Positions 15,372 through 24,343 of a stretch of DNA of 54,590 nt are shown here, in pieces. Every line of letters starts with the position of its first letter. Position 1 is the first letter of the stretch. The DNA lies in contig CAKTNP010000011.1 in the NCBI GenBank assembly GCA_934589155.1, forward strand, positions 1 to 54,590. The letters are read 5' to 3'. Origin of the DNA: an uncultured Oscillospiraceae bacterium (GTDB lineage Bacteria > Bacillota > Clostridia > Oscillospirales > Oscillospiraceae). Made by a program: the position numbers and the translations under genes. The notes below the pieces were generated by a model. The model saw only the letters and a list, made by a program, of their open reading frames with translations. It made no database searches and was not told where the DNA came from.

Positions 15372-15983
15372 TTACAGTCCGGCCAGGTATTGGATCACGG
15401 CTTTGGTCATGCCCTCCGGGCCAATGTCCGTTACGGCGTAAACACCGTAGCCGTCCTGGGGCAGGAGGGAGGACCAGTAGGAGGAACCGGACACGTCGAT
15501 GCCGCAGATGGGGGTCCGAGTGCCCTCGTCCTGGCCGGTGACATCCTTTTGAGTGTAATCCAGCAGGCGGCCGTCATAGGTGTCCAGTTCCGATTCGGTG
15601 AAGAACTCCGACAGGGGCATGAACAGATCCCCTCGGGCGGCCCGCTGGGCGGAATCCGTGGACATGATGGCTACGTCCACCTCGCCGCAGGAGGCCATGG
15701 CGGTGAGCCGCATGGCGTTGGCGGCGTAGACCGTGGCGTCCAGCTTATCGGGATCGCCGGTAGAGACGGTGGTGACCCGGACCGTCTGGCCCTTCAACTC
15801 GGGGATCTCCGCCAGCATGGCCTCTATCTTGGGGCGGACCGAGTCCTCGTCAATGTAAGGACCCCACAGGACCACATCAAAGATCTCCGCCGGGTCCTCC
15901 TTTGACGCGCTGCCGCAGCCGAAGAGCCCCAGGCACAGAGCAAGGCACAGGGCAAGACACAGGCCCCGTTTCATTCGATTCAA
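15372..15983 (-). CDS. Putative lipoprotein, solute-binding-like
   Basis: About 203 aa. The protein opens with MKRGLCLALCLALCLGLFGC, a lipoprotein signal whose lipobox LFGC would be lipidated and anchored outside the membrane. The likely start is TTG at 15983 (three codons before the ATG at 15974), because GAGGAAGAGGG lies 7 bases before the TTG while the ATG has no ribosome site. A TATAAT on the minus strand (16015-16020) rules out the earlier ATG at 16016. The mature part (VVLWGPYIDEDSV, VDVAIMSTDSAQRAA) has the feel of a periplasmic-binding fold, but is short. It sits beside the BceAB module, of unknown relation. Confidence 0.65.
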   Translation of the reverse strand: MNRMKRGLCLALCLALCLGLFGCGSASKEDPAEIFDVVLWGPYIDEDSVRPKIEAMLAEIPELKGQTVRVTTVSTGDPDKLDATVYAANAMRLTAMASCGEVDVAIMSTDSAQRAARGDLFMPLSEFFTESELDTYDGRLLDYTQKDVTGQDEGTRTPICGIDVSGSSYWSSLLPQDGYGVYAVTDIGPEGMTKAVIQYLAGL

Positions 15984-16073
15984 AGAAAATCCCTCTTCCT
16001 CTGGTTTTTTCGCCATTATACCAGAGAAAGAGGGAATGATAAAGGGCCGGGCCGTGAATTTTTTGTAAAAGCC

Positions 16074-18080
16074 TTATTTAGCGCCGGATTTTACGATATT
16101 GTAATAGGTCCGGGAGGTGGCGGAGTAAATGGCGGTGTATAGTAGACACGTCAGCAGGAACACGCCGCCGGAGATCATGAAATAGAGCCCTGTATTGTGG
16201 AAGCCGAAGCCGGTGAGCAGCAGGGAGATAATGGGCAGGGCGAAGACCGTATGCAGGGCCGATACCAGAAGGGGCAGGAAGAACACCGTCAGAAGCTGGG
16301 AGTTGATGGATTTTCGGATCTCCCGGTCCGTCATGCCTACGTCCATGAGGATCCGGAACCGGCCCGCGTCCTCATAGCCCTCGGCGACCTGCTTGTAATA
16401 GATGATGAGGACCGCCGCCATGAGGAAGGTCAGGCCCAGGAGTAGGCCCAGGAACAAAAGGCCGCCGTACAGGGCCAGAAAGTCCGCCCGGGCGATGGCC
16501 CGACATTCCACATTCATGTTGTTACCAATGGCGGCGTCCATTTCCCGGAACAGGGTCTCCTGTTCGCTGTCGGTTAGGTCCAGGTCAAAGCCGCAGACTG
16601 CATAGCGGATAAAGTAGACGGCGGCACCCTGGGCGGAGCATTGCTCCTGTGCATAAAGCCGGAAGGCATCCACGTCCGCCTGGGTGGGCAGCACCACATA
16701 GCAGGCGTTGGCCGCCAGGACGGCGGCTTCACCCCGGAGATTGGCAGTGGAGAAAATGTCCTTGACCCGGTATTGGGCCACGCCGTCCAGGTCCAGCGTA
16801 TTTTCCGGGAAGAGGCTGCGCTTGCCCACCAGCAGCACTTCATCAGAGGCCAGAGTCTCATCCTTGTCACACCTGGCGTTGAAATCCTGCAGGGACATGA
16901 CTTGAGCAAGGAAGGTGGTCACGTTTTGGGAATCGCCGGTCAGGCTGTTTACCAGCCGGAGAACATTTCCCTCTTTCCCAAGAAGGGCATTGTCATAGGT
17001 GTAGCCGATCAGCTTGGTGGGGGTCAGGCCCTTTCGGGAGAGAAAGTCCTCTGCGGCCCTTTTGGGGTCAGGGTCTATGGTGAAGTCGTCGTCCACATAG
17101 GCCTCCACCCGGAACTGCTCCGGGAACCGGGTGCGGAGGGCGTCCTCACAGCCCAGCCGCAGGCACAGGGTAGAGGATAGCATCACGAGGATCATGGTCA
17201 GAATGATGCAGACGGAGGCCAGGCCCGCACCGTTGCGCCGCATCCGGAAGATCATGTTGGACACGGAGACAAAGTGATTGGGGCGGTAATAGTAGCTCTT
17301 GCTTTTCTTCAGCAGTTTCAAAACCGCCACGCTGGCGGAGATAAAGCACAGGTAGGTACCGGCAATGACGAAAAGCACGGCGATGAAGAACAGGTTAAAG
17401 GCGTTGGATACGGAATCGGCGGTAACGGAAATGTAATATCCCGCGGCCAGTGAAGCAATACCCAGAATGGCCAGCAGATAGTTGGCCTTGGGCTGTTTTT
17501 CGCCGATGCTCACGCTGCGGAGCAGGTCAATGGGCTTGGACAGCCGGACCTGCAGGAGATTCTTCACCAGAAGCAGCAGGAAAATCCCGGCAAAGCACAC
17601 CAGTACCGCCTTTAGCGCCGGAAGAGACACGGTGAAGTTCAGAATGGGGACCTGGCCCAACATGTGAAACAGCAGGAGGATGCAGAGTTTGGTGAAAAGC
17701 ACCCCCAGGCCCACCCCCAAAACCATGGTGATGGCGTAGGACAAGAGGCTTTCCCACAGCATGACCCGGCTCAAATTGCCCTTGTCCATACCCAGAATAT
17801 TGAGCAGGCCGAACTCCCGCCGCCGCTGCTTCATGAGAAAGCTGCTGGTATACAGCAGGAAAATGAGAGAAAAGAGAAGCACCACCGCAGAGCCCATGCC
17901 CAGGGCCGACTGGGCGGTGTCGCCGCCCTTGATATTGGCCAGGTCCCAGTCCGAGGACAGGGCCAGGACGATGTAGCTCATCATGACGCAGCCGGAGGAG
18001 GCCAGAAGATAGGGAAAATAGATTTTTTTGTTTTTACCGATGCCCTGGAGGGCCAGGCGGAGATAGAGTCCACGTTTCAT
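16074..18080 (-). CDS. bceB: BceB-like ABC transporter permease
   Basis: 668 aa with ten membrane segments in the FtsX/MacB-like arrangement of BceB: four near the N-terminus, then segments at about 195-275, a large extracellular region (about 315-520), and three segments at the C-terminus. The long loop between helices VII and VIII is the peptide-sensing part in Bacillus BceAB. It works with the ATPase encoded just upstream (4-base overlap, ATGA) and with the BceS-like kinase, both to sense and to shed cell-wall-targeting peptides such as bacitracin or lantibiotics. Which peptide cannot be told. Confidence 0.9.
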   Translation of the reverse strand: MKRGLYLRLALQGIGKNKKIYFPYLLASSGCVMMSYIVLALSSDWDLANIKGGDTAQSALGMGSAVVLLFSLIFLLYTSSFLMKQRRREFGLLNILGMDKGNLSRVMLWESLLSYAITMVLGVGLGVLFTKLCILLLFHMLGQVPILNFTVSLPALKAVLVCFAGIFLLLLVKNLLQVRLSKPIDLLRSVSIGEKQPKANYLLAILGIASLAAGYYISVTADSVSNAFNLFFIAVLFVIAGTYLCFISASVAVLKLLKKSKSYYYRPNHFVSVSNMIFRMRRNGAGLASVCIILTMILVMLSSTLCLRLGCEDALRTRFPEQFRVEAYVDDDFTIDPDPKRAAEDFLSRKGLTPTKLIGYTYDNALLGKEGNVLRLVNSLTGDSQNVTTFLAQVMSLQDFNARCDKDETLASDEVLLVGKRSLFPENTLDLDGVAQYRVKDIFSTANLRGEAAVLAANACYVVLPTQADVDAFRLYAQEQCSAQGAAVYFIRYAVCGFDLDLTDSEQETLFREMDAAIGNNMNVECRAIARADFLALYGGLLFLGLLLGLTFLMAAVLIIYYKQVAEGYEDAGRFRILMDVGMTDREIRKSINSQLLTVFFLPLLVSALHTVFALPIISLLLTGFGFHNTGLYFMISGGVFLLTCLLYTAIYSATSRTYYNIVKSGAK

Positions 18081-18841
18081 TGCAGCTCGCCTCCGGAGGC
18101 CAGCAGCGTCAGGGTGTCGGTGATCCGCTGGTACATTTCCAGGTCCGTGCAGCCGCCCCGATAGATCTGATGGAACACCACGCCGTCCTTGATGAACAGC
18201 ACCCGGCCCGCCCGGCTGGCGGCGTTGACGGAGTGGGTCACCATGAGAATGGTCTGGCCCTCCTCATTGACCCGGGAGAACAGCCGCAGCAGCTCGTCCG
18301 TGGACTTGGAGTCCAGGGCGCCGGTGGGCTCGTCCGCCAGCACCAGCCGGGGGTTGGTGATGAGGGCCCGGGCCACGGCAGCTCGCTGCTTCTGGCCGCC
18401 GGAGACCTCGTAGGGGTACTTGTTTAACAGCTCCGCAATGCCCAGTTTCTTGGAAATGCTCTCCAAAAGCAGCTCCATCTGGGTGTATTTCTTCCCCGCC
18501 AGCACCAGGGGCAGCAGGATGTTGTCCCGGAGGGAAAAGGTGTCCAGAAGGTTAAAATCCTGGAACACAAAGCCCAGGTGGTCCCGGCGGAAGGCGGCTA
18601 CCTTGTTTTCCGGCAGGCCCGCCAGGCTCTGGCCGTCCAGGAGGACGTCTCCGGCGGTGGGCTTGTCCAGGGCCGCCAGAATATTGAGCAGCGTGGTCTT
18701 GCCGGCGCCGCTTTCCCCCATGATGGCAACGTATTCGCCCTCGGCCACATCGAAGCTGATGTTTTTCAGAGCCTCTACCTTGTGGCCGCCCAGACGGGTG
18801 GTATAGATCTTTTGTAAATTGTGAACTTCTAAGATCGTCAT
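18077..18841 (-). CDS. bceA: BceA-like ABC transporter ATP-binding protein
   Basis: 254 aa from ATG 18841, preceded by GGAGGG; the longer in-frame start has none. All motifs are intact: Walker A GESGAGKTT (Lys48), Q loop FVFQDFNLLD, signature VSGGQKQR, Walker B LVLADEPTGALD, His loop VTHSVNAASRAG. This is the MacB/LolD-type ATPase that energises BceB-like permeases. It lies 108 bases from the kinase gene, with its own regulatory region containing a BceR-type box. Confidence 0.93.
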   Translation of the reverse strand: MTILEVHNLQKIYTTRLGGHKVEALKNISFDVAEGEYVAIMGESGAGKTTLLNILAALDKPTAGDVLLDGQSLAGLPENKVAAFRRDHLGFVFQDFNLLDTFSLRDNILLPLVLAGKKYTQMELLLESISKKLGIAELLNKYPYEVSGGQKQRAAVARALITNPRLVLADEPTGALDSKSTDELLRLFSRVNEEGQTILMVTHSVNAASRAGRVLFIKDGVVFHQIYRGGCTDLEMYQRITDTLTLLASGGELQ

Positions 18842-18871
18842 AGGAATCCCTCCAACTGTGATTTCTCCCTG

Positions 18872-18900
18872 ATTATAGGGGAAAGGGGAAATTGCTGCCA
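18872..18900 (-). promoter_or_regulatory. Putative promoter of bceAB
   Basis: On the minus strand TATAAT (18877-18872) lies 31 bases before the bceA start; the -35 position reads TGGCAG (18900-18895), a weak match, which fits an activator-dependent promoter. Confidence 0.5.
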
Positions 18901-18930
18901 TGGATTTGGCTTACAATTTCCCCTTGCAGT

Positions 18931-18946
18931 CTTACAGTTTTGTAAG
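18931..18946 (-). promoter_or_regulatory. BceR-type operator upstream of bceAB
   Basis: The palindrome CTTACA-GTTT-TGTAAG contains TTACA-N4-TGTAA, the known binding pattern (TnACA-N4-TGTAA) of Bacillus BceR-like regulators. It lies between the kinase stop and the bceA promoter, about 30 bases before the -35. Confidence 0.68.
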
Positions 18947-18949
18947 GTT

Positions 18950-19936
18950 TCAGTCAAAGCCCAGGTCCCGCCTGTGAAAATCGATGCGGATCTCCGTGCC
19001 CACTCCCACCTGGGACAGGGCGGTGACCCGGTGACCCAGATTCTCACAGATCCGACGGCACAGGTACAGGCCGATGCCGGTGGAGCTCTTGTCCACCCGG
19101 CCGTTTTTGCCGGTGTAGCCCCGATCGAAGATCCGAGGCAGGTCCTCCGGGGCGATGCCCAGACCCGTATCCCGGATGGAGAGAATTTCCGGCAAGGCCA
19201 GGCTTATGGTGACGGAGCCGGAGCGGGTGTATTTCAAGGCGTTGGACAGAACCTGCTCCACCACGAACAGGAACCACTTTTCGTCCGTCAAAATCTTACA
19301 GTTCAGCGGTTCATATTCCAGCCGCAGACGGCGGCGAATGAACTGAGGTCCGAACTTCCGCAGGGCCTGGCGCAGGATGCCGTCCAGGTCACATTCCCGG
19401 ATCACATAGTCGGAGCTGCCGCTGCCCAGACGGGCATAGCACAGGGCCATTTCCGTGTACTGCCGCACCCGGAACAGCTCCTCCCGCATGGCCCGATGCT
19501 CCTCCGTATCCCGGCCCATCATGAGCTCCAGGGCGGAGATGGGAATCTTTACCTGGTGGACCCAGAGAGTGTAGTAATCCAGAGTGTCCTGCTCCCGGGC
19601 GGCGCTCCGGTCCTTTTCCTGCCGCAGACACCCGGCGGCCCGGGAAAGGGCGGACTGATAGTCCGCCTCGATCAGGTCATGGGCCGGGGGCAGATATTCC
19701 AGGCCGGATTCCAGCTGGTCCCCGATGAGCAGAAGGTCCCGGTGCCGGCGGTAATAGGCGGCAAAGCCGGAAAAGAAGCCCACGGCCCCCACGAAAAGGC
19801 ACAGAGCCAAAGCGTAAAAATAGGGCAGCGGGGGAAGCTGATAGAGAAAATACACCGCCCCGGACAGGAGAATGCACAGGGCGGCGCCGCAGAGACGCCA
19901 CCGCCGATCCTTACAAAAATTCCAGAAAAGTTTCAT
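18950..19936 (-). CDS. bceS: BceS-like intramembrane-sensing histidine kinase
   Basis: 328 aa. Two closely spaced membrane helices (about 14-32 and 38-60) with almost no extracellular loop mark the intramembrane-sensing class, which detects peptides through the BceAB transporter. The phosphoacceptor is His127 in LWVHQVKIPIS, followed by the catalytic domain with N box EQVLSNALKYT, G1 IRDTGLGIAPEDL and G2 STGIGLYL. Translational coupling to the regulator upstream is shown by the ATG/TGA overlap at 19933-19936. Confidence 0.92.
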   Translation of the reverse strand: MKLFWNFCKDRRWRLCGAALCILLSGAVYFLYQLPPLPYFYALALCLFVGAVGFFSGFAAYYRRHRDLLLIGDQLESGLEYLPPAHDLIEADYQSALSRAAGCLRQEKDRSAAREQDTLDYYTLWVHQVKIPISALELMMGRDTEEHRAMREELFRVRQYTEMALCYARLGSGSSDYVIRECDLDGILRQALRKFGPQFIRRRLRLEYEPLNCKILTDEKWFLFVVEQVLSNALKYTRSGSVTISLALPEILSIRDTGLGIAPEDLPRIFDRGYTGKNGRVDKSSTGIGLYLCRRICENLGHRVTALSQVGVGTEIRIDFHRRDLGFD

Positions 19937-20616
19937 GTGTCATCCTTGGCAATGAGATAGCCCATGCCTTTTTTCGTGGTGATGGCGTTTTCCAGGCCGA
20001 AAGCGTCCAGTTTTTTCCGAAGCCTCGTTACATTGACGGTCAGGGTGTTCTCGTCTACAAAGTTGTCCGTTTCCCAGAGCCGCTCCATGAGCCGGTCCCG
20101 GCTTACCACCTGGTCCTTGGCCTGGAGCAGAGCTTCCAGGATTCGGACCTCGTTCCGGGTCAGGGGCAGACTGCCGCCGGGACGGCGCAGAGCCGCGGCT
20201 CCTACGTCCAGCTCCGCATCCCGAAACCGCAGGGCGGGAGGAGGCTCGCCGTAGGCGTAAGCCCGGCGCAGAATGGCGGAGAGCTTGGCCGCCAGCACGT
20301 TCAGGTCAAAGGGCTTCGGGATAAAGTCGTCGGCCCCCAGATTCATGGCCATGACGATATTCATATTGTCCGAGGCCGAGGACAAAAAGACCACGGGAAC
20401 CCGGGAGATCTTCCGGATCTCCATGCACCAGTGATAGCCGTTATAAAAAGGAAGGCCGATGTCCAGCAGCACCAGGTCCGGCTGAAGGGCCTGGAATTCC
20501 TCCAGAATGTGGCCGAAGTCCCGGGCCTCCATCACATCGTACCCCCATCCGGCAATGCCCTGGGCCGCCAGAGAGGAAATGGTAGGGTCGTCCTCTACAA
20601 TATAGATCCGGTACAT
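19933..20616 (-). CDS. bceR: BceR-like OmpR-family response regulator
   Basis: 227 aa from ATG 20616 with AAGGAGGG 6 bases upstream. The receiver domain has IVEDDP at the start, the phosphoacceptor in LVLLDIGLPFYNG and the lysine in FIPKPFDLNVLAAK. The C-terminal winged helix (about 125-225) ends with the typical VTRLRKKLDAFGLENAITT-like segment. First gene of the four-gene module bceR-bceS-bceA-bceB, and the likely ligand of the box at 18931-18946. Confidence 0.92.
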   Translation of the reverse strand: MYRIYIVEDDPTISSLAAQGIAGWGYDVMEARDFGHILEEFQALQPDLVLLDIGLPFYNGYHWCMEIRKISRVPVVFLSSASDNMNIVMAMNLGADDFIPKPFDLNVLAAKLSAILRRAYAYGEPPPALRFRDAELDVGAAALRRPGGSLPLTRNEVRILEALLQAKDQVVSRDRLMERLWETDNFVDENTLTVNVTRLRKKLDAFGLENAITTKKGMGYLIAKDDT

Positions 20617-20702
20617 GAGATCCCTCCTTCGCTCCATCATTATACCCGGAGCGGGAGAGGATTGCAAGAAAAAGCCGGATAAGCCCCCATTTTTGACCCC
20701 AG

Positions 20703-20731
20703 TTGACAGAAGCCGGGAAATGAATTATGAT
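20703..20731 (+). promoter_or_regulatory. Promoter of the femX-like gene
   Basis: TTGACA (20703-20708), 17 bases, TATGAT (20726-20731), 42 bases before the start. Confidence 0.75.
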
Positions 20732-20773
20732 TACCGGAGAAAATGCCCGGATTCGGGCCAGAGGGAGAAAACA

Positions 20774-21799
20774 ATGCTGGAATTTGTGACCTTGGAAAAC
20801 GCGGGGGAGCTGGACGAGTTCGTCCTGTCCCATCCCCGGTGTCATTATATGCAGACCTCCTATTGGGGGAAAATCAAGTCCGATTGGCTGTGGCGGGGGA
20901 TCCTGAGCCGGGACGAGGCAGGGAAAATCCGGGGCGCCGCAGCGGTGCTGCTCCACAAAATGCGGGGGACCCCCTTCCACATGCTCTATGCCCCCCGGGG
21001 GCCCATCTGCGACTGGGAGGACGGGGAGACCTTTGAGGAGCTGCTGGAGGGCATCCGGCAGTTGGGGAAGGAATTCCACGGCTATCTGTTCCGGATGGAT
21101 CCCCAGCTCCTGGACGGGGATGAAGAGAACAAGGCCCGGCTGGAAAAACTGGGCTTTACCGTCACCCCCATTGACGATTTCAACGCCTTCCAGGCCCGGG
21201 TGGTCTATCAGATCGAGATAAACGGCCGGACGGATGAGGAAATGCTCATGGATTTGCCCCGGAAGACCCGGTACGGGGTCCGCTCCGCCGAGCGCAAAGG
21301 GGTGGAGGTCCGAATCTGCGGGGAGGAGGCCCTGCCGGATTTCTGCCGGATGATGGATGCCACCGCGGAACGGCAGCACTTCTCCGCCAAGAGCCAGGAC
21401 TATTTCAAGAGGTTCCTGGACTGTATGGGGGACCACGCCCGTCTGTACATGGGATATTATGAAGGGGAGGCCATTTCCGGCGCCATTGCCGTCCAGATGG
21501 GGGGCAAGACCTGGTACGCCTATAGCTGCGCCGACGAGGCCCACAGGGATATTATGGGCGGATATCTGGTCCAGTGGCACCTGATCCTCTGGGCCATCCA
21601 AAGCGGGTGCAGCCTCTACGACCTGCGGGGTGTGGAGGGCTTCCCCACGCCTGACAACCCCATGGCGGGCCTGCACCACTTCAAGCAGAGCTTCGGCAGC
21701 CACATGGTGGTGTTTATGGGACAGATGGATCTGCCCCTGCGGAAGGACTGGAAGCTGATCCAAGGGGCCCAGGAGCTCTACGGAAAGCTGCGAAAATAA
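20774..21799 (+). CDS. FemAB/FemX-family peptidoglycan peptidyltransferase
   Basis: 341 aa from ATG 20774 (GGGAGAAAA upstream). Family members transfer an amino acid from aminoacyl-tRNA to the lysine or DAP side chain of a wall precursor. The motifs HYMQTSYWGKIKSDW near the N-terminus, MDLPRKTRYGVRSAERKGV in the centre and YDLRGVEGFPTPDNPMAGLH near the end are typical of FemX/MurM-like GNAT-fold proteins. No coiled-coil tRNA-binding arm is obvious, as in the shorter FemX class. It stands as a single-gene unit between a promoter and a terminator. Which residue it adds is not known. Confidence 0.87.
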   Translation: MLEFVTLENAGELDEFVLSHPRCHYMQTSYWGKIKSDWLWRGILSRDEAGKIRGAAAVLLHKMRGTPFHMLYAPRGPICDWEDGETFEELLEGIRQLGKEFHGYLFRMDPQLLDGDEENKARLEKLGFTVTPIDDFNAFQARVVYQIEINGRTDEEMLMDLPRKTRYGVRSAERKGVEVRICGEEALPDFCRMMDATAERQHFSAKSQDYFKRFLDCMGDHARLYMGYYEGEAISGAIAVQMGGKTWYAYSCADEAHRDIMGGYLVQWHLILWAIQSGCSLYDLRGVEGFPTPDNPMAGLHHFKQSFGSHMVVFMGQMDLPLRKDWKLIQGAQELYGKLRK

Positions 21800-21802
21800 A
21801 AG

Positions 21803-21836
21803 AACGCACCCGGGGCCGCGGCTCCGGGTGCGTTTT
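21803..21836 (+). terminator. Terminator of the femX-like gene
   Basis: AACGCACCCGG pairs with CCGGGTGCGTT (about 21803-21834), followed by TTTT. Confidence 0.85.
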
Positions 21837-21875
21837 GGCGGAAGGGCAGGGGAACGAAAGATCTGGCCCGCCGCC

Positions 21876-21904
21876 TTGCCCCGGGAATCCGGATATGCTA
21901 TACT
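21876..21904 (+). promoter_or_regulatory. Promoter of yhaM
   Basis: TTGCCC (21876-21881), 17 bases, extended TGCTATACT with -10 at 21899-21904, 30 bases before the start. Confidence 0.6.
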
Positions 21905-21934
21905 AAGAAAAATAAAGAAAACAGGAGAACACCA

Positions 21935-22888
21935 ATGGAATACGATAAACCCATGGAACAGATGGTCCCCGGCGACGAGGTCGAGGGCTTTTACGTGCTG
22001 AAAAGCGCATTCTTAAAAACCACCGCCGCGGGAAAGCCTTTCCTCAGCGCCCTTCTGGGGGACCGGACCGGCACCATGGACTGCAAGGTCTGGGATTACA
22101 GCGGCCCCGTAGGGGCGGCGCCGGAGGACCTGGGAAAGGTGGTGAAGATCCGGGGCCTGGTTTCGGAGTTCAAGGGAGCGCCCCAGCTTACCATCAGCCG
22201 GATCCGCATGGCCACCCCGGCGGACCGGTACGATGTGTCCAAGCTGGTGCCAGTGGCCCCCATCGACAAGGAGACGGCACTTTCCCAGGTGCGGGAGCTG
22301 GTAGCTACCATGGAGGATCCGGACTACCGGAAGATCGCGGAGACCATGCTGGACCGGCACTGGCAGGCATTTCAGAGCATTCCCGCCGCGAAAAGCGTCC
22401 ACCACAGCTTCTTGTCGGGGCTTTTGATGCACACGGTCAATATGCTGCGGGCGGCGGACTTCTTCGCGGGGCTCTATGCCGGAGTCATTGACCGGAGCCT
22501 ATTGCTGACGGGGACGCTGCTCCACGACTTTGCCAAGGAGCGGGAGTTCGTATTTTCGGACCTGGGGATCGTCACGGATTACTCCACCAAGGGCCAGCTG
22601 CTGGGACACCTGGTCATGGGGGCTCAGGAGGTCCGGGACGTGGCCCGGGAGCTGGGGACGCCGGAGGAAAAGAGCCTGCTGCTCCAGCACATGATCCTGT
22701 CCCACCACGGGGAGCCGGAGTTCGGCGCCGCCGTCCGGCCCATGTGCGCCGAGGCGGAGCTGCTGTCGGAGATCGATCTCATCGACAGCCGCATGGAGAT
22801 CTATGCGGAGAACCTTCCGGGGGTCCCGGAGGGGAGCTTCAGCAGCCGGATCTTCTCCCTGGAAAAGAAGATCTATCACCACGGATAA
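21935..22888 (+). CDS. yhaM: 3'-5' exoribonuclease YhaM family protein
   Basis: 317 aa, the usual YhaM length. An N-terminal OB-fold nucleic-acid-binding domain (about 8-95) is followed by an HD phosphohydrolase domain (about 150-300): KSVHHSFLSGLLMHT supplies the first histidines, TLLHDFAK the HD pair and MILSHHGEPEFG a later metal ligand. Bacillus YhaM is a Mn-dependent 3'-5' exonuclease trimming RNA (and ssDNA). Start follows ACAGGAGAA. Single-gene unit ended by a strong hairpin. Confidence 0.9.
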   Translation: MEYDKPMEQMVPGDEVEGFYVLKSAFLKTTAAGKPFLSALLGDRTGTMDCKVWDYSGPVGAAPEDLGKVVKIRGLVSEFKGAPQLTISRIRMATPADRYDVSKLVPVAPIDKETALSQVRELVATMEDPDYRKIAETMLDRHWQAFQSIPAAKSVHHSFLSGLLMHTVNMLRAADFFAGLYAGVIDRSLLLTGTLLHDFAKEREFVFSDLGIVTDYSTKGQLLGHLVMGAQEVRDVARELGTPEEKSLLLQHMILSHHGEPEFGAAVRPMCAEAELLSEIDLIDSRMEIYAENLPGVPEGSFSSRIFSLEKKIYHHG

Positions 22889-22891
22889 GAA

Positions 22892-22935
22892 AAACGGGGG
22901 CCATGGAAAACAGCCGTTTTCCATGGCCCCCGTTG
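22892..22935. terminator. Bidirectional terminator
   Basis: A near-perfect 19-bp stem (22893-22911 with about 22915-22934) between the converging yhaM and small Cys-protein genes. Confidence 0.85.
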
Positions 22936-22936
22936 G

Positions 22937-23146
22937 TTATAGGGAGAAATCCTCTTCATCGTATTGCTTAAAGTTCAGGGCCTTTCGCCGGGGAGGCACC
23001 CGTTTCAGGGGGTCATATCGGAATTTTCGGCAGGCACCGTCGGCGGAGACCACACCTTGCTTGGCGCAGACCACCTGGTCCTGGGAGATCCGGACGCCGT
23101 GGGCGCAGTAGAGACAGGAGCGCTGGATCTTCTTTCGGAACAGCAT
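22937..23146 (-). CDS. Small cysteine-containing conserved hypothetical protein
   Basis: 69 aa from ATG 23146 with AAAGGAGATG upstream. The sequence has CLYCAHGVRI, then VVCAKQGVVSADGACRKF: four cysteines in a CxxC..C..C pattern, likely a metal site. The basic C-terminus reads YDPLKRVPPRRKALNFKQY. Small proteins of this kind are common beside sporulation or housekeeping genes in Clostridia; function unknown. The next gene upstream on the same strand, ylbJ, ends 38 bases away. Confidence 0.7.
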   Translation of the reverse strand: MLFRKKIQRSCLYCAHGVRISQDQVVCAKQGVVSADGACRKFRYDPLKRVPPRRKALNFKQYDEEDFSL

Positions 23147-23183
23147 GGGGCCGCATCTCCTTTTCTTTGGACTGGTGGGTCTA

Positions 23184-24257
23184 TTATAGCAGGTCGCCCG
23201 GCGGTTTTCTACCCTCTTTTTCGGAACTTTTCCAGGTCCGCAGGGCAAAGACCAGGAACAGAAGCAAATAGCCCAGGGCGATCCAGGCAGTGGCGGCCAG
23301 GAGCCCCTGATGGTTTCCGGCGGTGGCCGCCGTCTCCAGGGGCCGGGGCGGGAAAAGACGGCCCAGGGGCAGAAGAAGCAGGGCCGAGAAGAGCCCCTGC
23401 AGGAGTTTGCCCCGGAGATAGCGGCAGCCTGTGAGCCCGGCGGGGAGGATGGCGCTCCGGGTCTGGCAGAGAACGCAGAGCCCGCCGAAGGAGAGAAGAA
23501 AGCCGCCCAGGGCCAGGGCCCAGGGGCTGCCCGTCAGACCGCCCAGGGCGGCACAGCCGCCGGTGAGTTCCAGGATCCCCTGCACCGCCGCCAACAGGCC
23601 CCGGGGCAGGATGCCCTGACCGCCGAAGGCCAGGGCATCGGACAGAACGGAAAAGAGGAGCACATAGCCGCAGACCGAGGCCATGGCAAAAAGGCTCTCC
23701 CGCAGGGCCCGGGGCAGGTCCATGGCGGCGGGGACCCAGGGCCCTACGGCGGAGGGCACATAGCCGTCGTCCCGGAGAAAATAGCCCACCAGGGCGGCGC
23801 TCAGAAGATGGGCGGCCAGCAGTGCGGCGGCGCCCTTTAGGCCGAAAATGCCCCCCAGCAGACCGAAGACAAAGCCGGGACCCCCGTTGCTGCAAAAGCT
23901 CAGGAGCCGCTCCGCCTCCGGCACTGTCAGAGCGCCGCCCCGGTACAGGGTGGCCGTGGTCTGGGCCCCGGTGGGGTAGCCGCCCAGAGCCCCCAGCACC
24001 AGGGCCGGGGCGGCGGCCCGGGGCAGATGAAAGACCCGCTCCGTCAGCGGCACCAGCAAACGGCACAGCAGGGCGGACAGGGGAGATCCGGCCAGGAGCC
24101 GGGCCAGAACGAAAAAGGGAAACAGACTGGGAATCACGGTTTTCAGGCACAGGAGCAGGGCGCTCCGGCCCGCGGTCAGGGCCCGGCGGCTGCAAAAGAT
24201 CAGGTACAGGGCGAACAGGGCCTCCGTCAGCCCCAGGATCCATCCCCGCTTTTTCAT
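23184..24257 (-). CDS. ylbJ: YlbJ-like sporulation integral membrane protein
   Basis: 357 aa with eight or more hydrophobic segments and the nucleoside-recognition (gate) motifs of YlbJ/SpoVM-class membrane proteins: LKTVIPSLFPFFVLARLLAG, GALGGYPTGAQTTATLY and CSNGGPGFVFGLLG. In Bacillus, YlbJ is a mother-cell protein of the SigE regulon needed for spore cortex formation. There it lies near coaD; here it is divergent from yqfCD, so two SigE-type units share one intergenic region of 86 bases. Confidence 0.87.
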   Translation of the reverse strand: MKKRGWILGLTEALFALYLIFCSRRALTAGRSALLLCLKTVIPSLFPFFVLARLLAGSPLSALLCRLLVPLTERVFHLPRAAAPALVLGALGGYPTGAQTTATLYRGGALTVPEAERLLSFCSNGGPGFVFGLLGGIFGLKGAAALLAAHLLSAALVGYFLRDDGYVPSAVGPWVPAAMDLPRALRESLFAMASVCGYVLLFSVLSDALAFGGQGILPRGLLAAVQGILELTGGCAALGGLTGSPWALALGGFLLSFGGLCVLCQTRSAILPAGLTGCRYLRGKLLQGLFSALLLLPLGRLFPPRPLETAATAGNHQGLLAATAWIALGYLLLFLVFALRTWKSSEKEGRKPPGDLL

Positions 24258-24293
24258 GGCGCATCACCTCAGAGAAATCTATGCGGCCGGGGG

Positions 24294-24320
24294 AAATAAT
24301 TTGCCCGCCGGTCATATATT
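24294..24320 (+). promoter_or_regulatory. Possible SigE-type promoter of yqfCD
   Basis: AATAATT (24294-24300) and TCATATATT (from 24312), about 12 bases apart, loosely resemble SigE -35 (ATA) and -10 (CATACAAT) elements. No SigA-like pair is present, fitting a sporulation-only operon. Weak evidence. Confidence 0.35.
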
Positions 24321-24343
24321 TTACCAAAATTGGGGGGATGACT

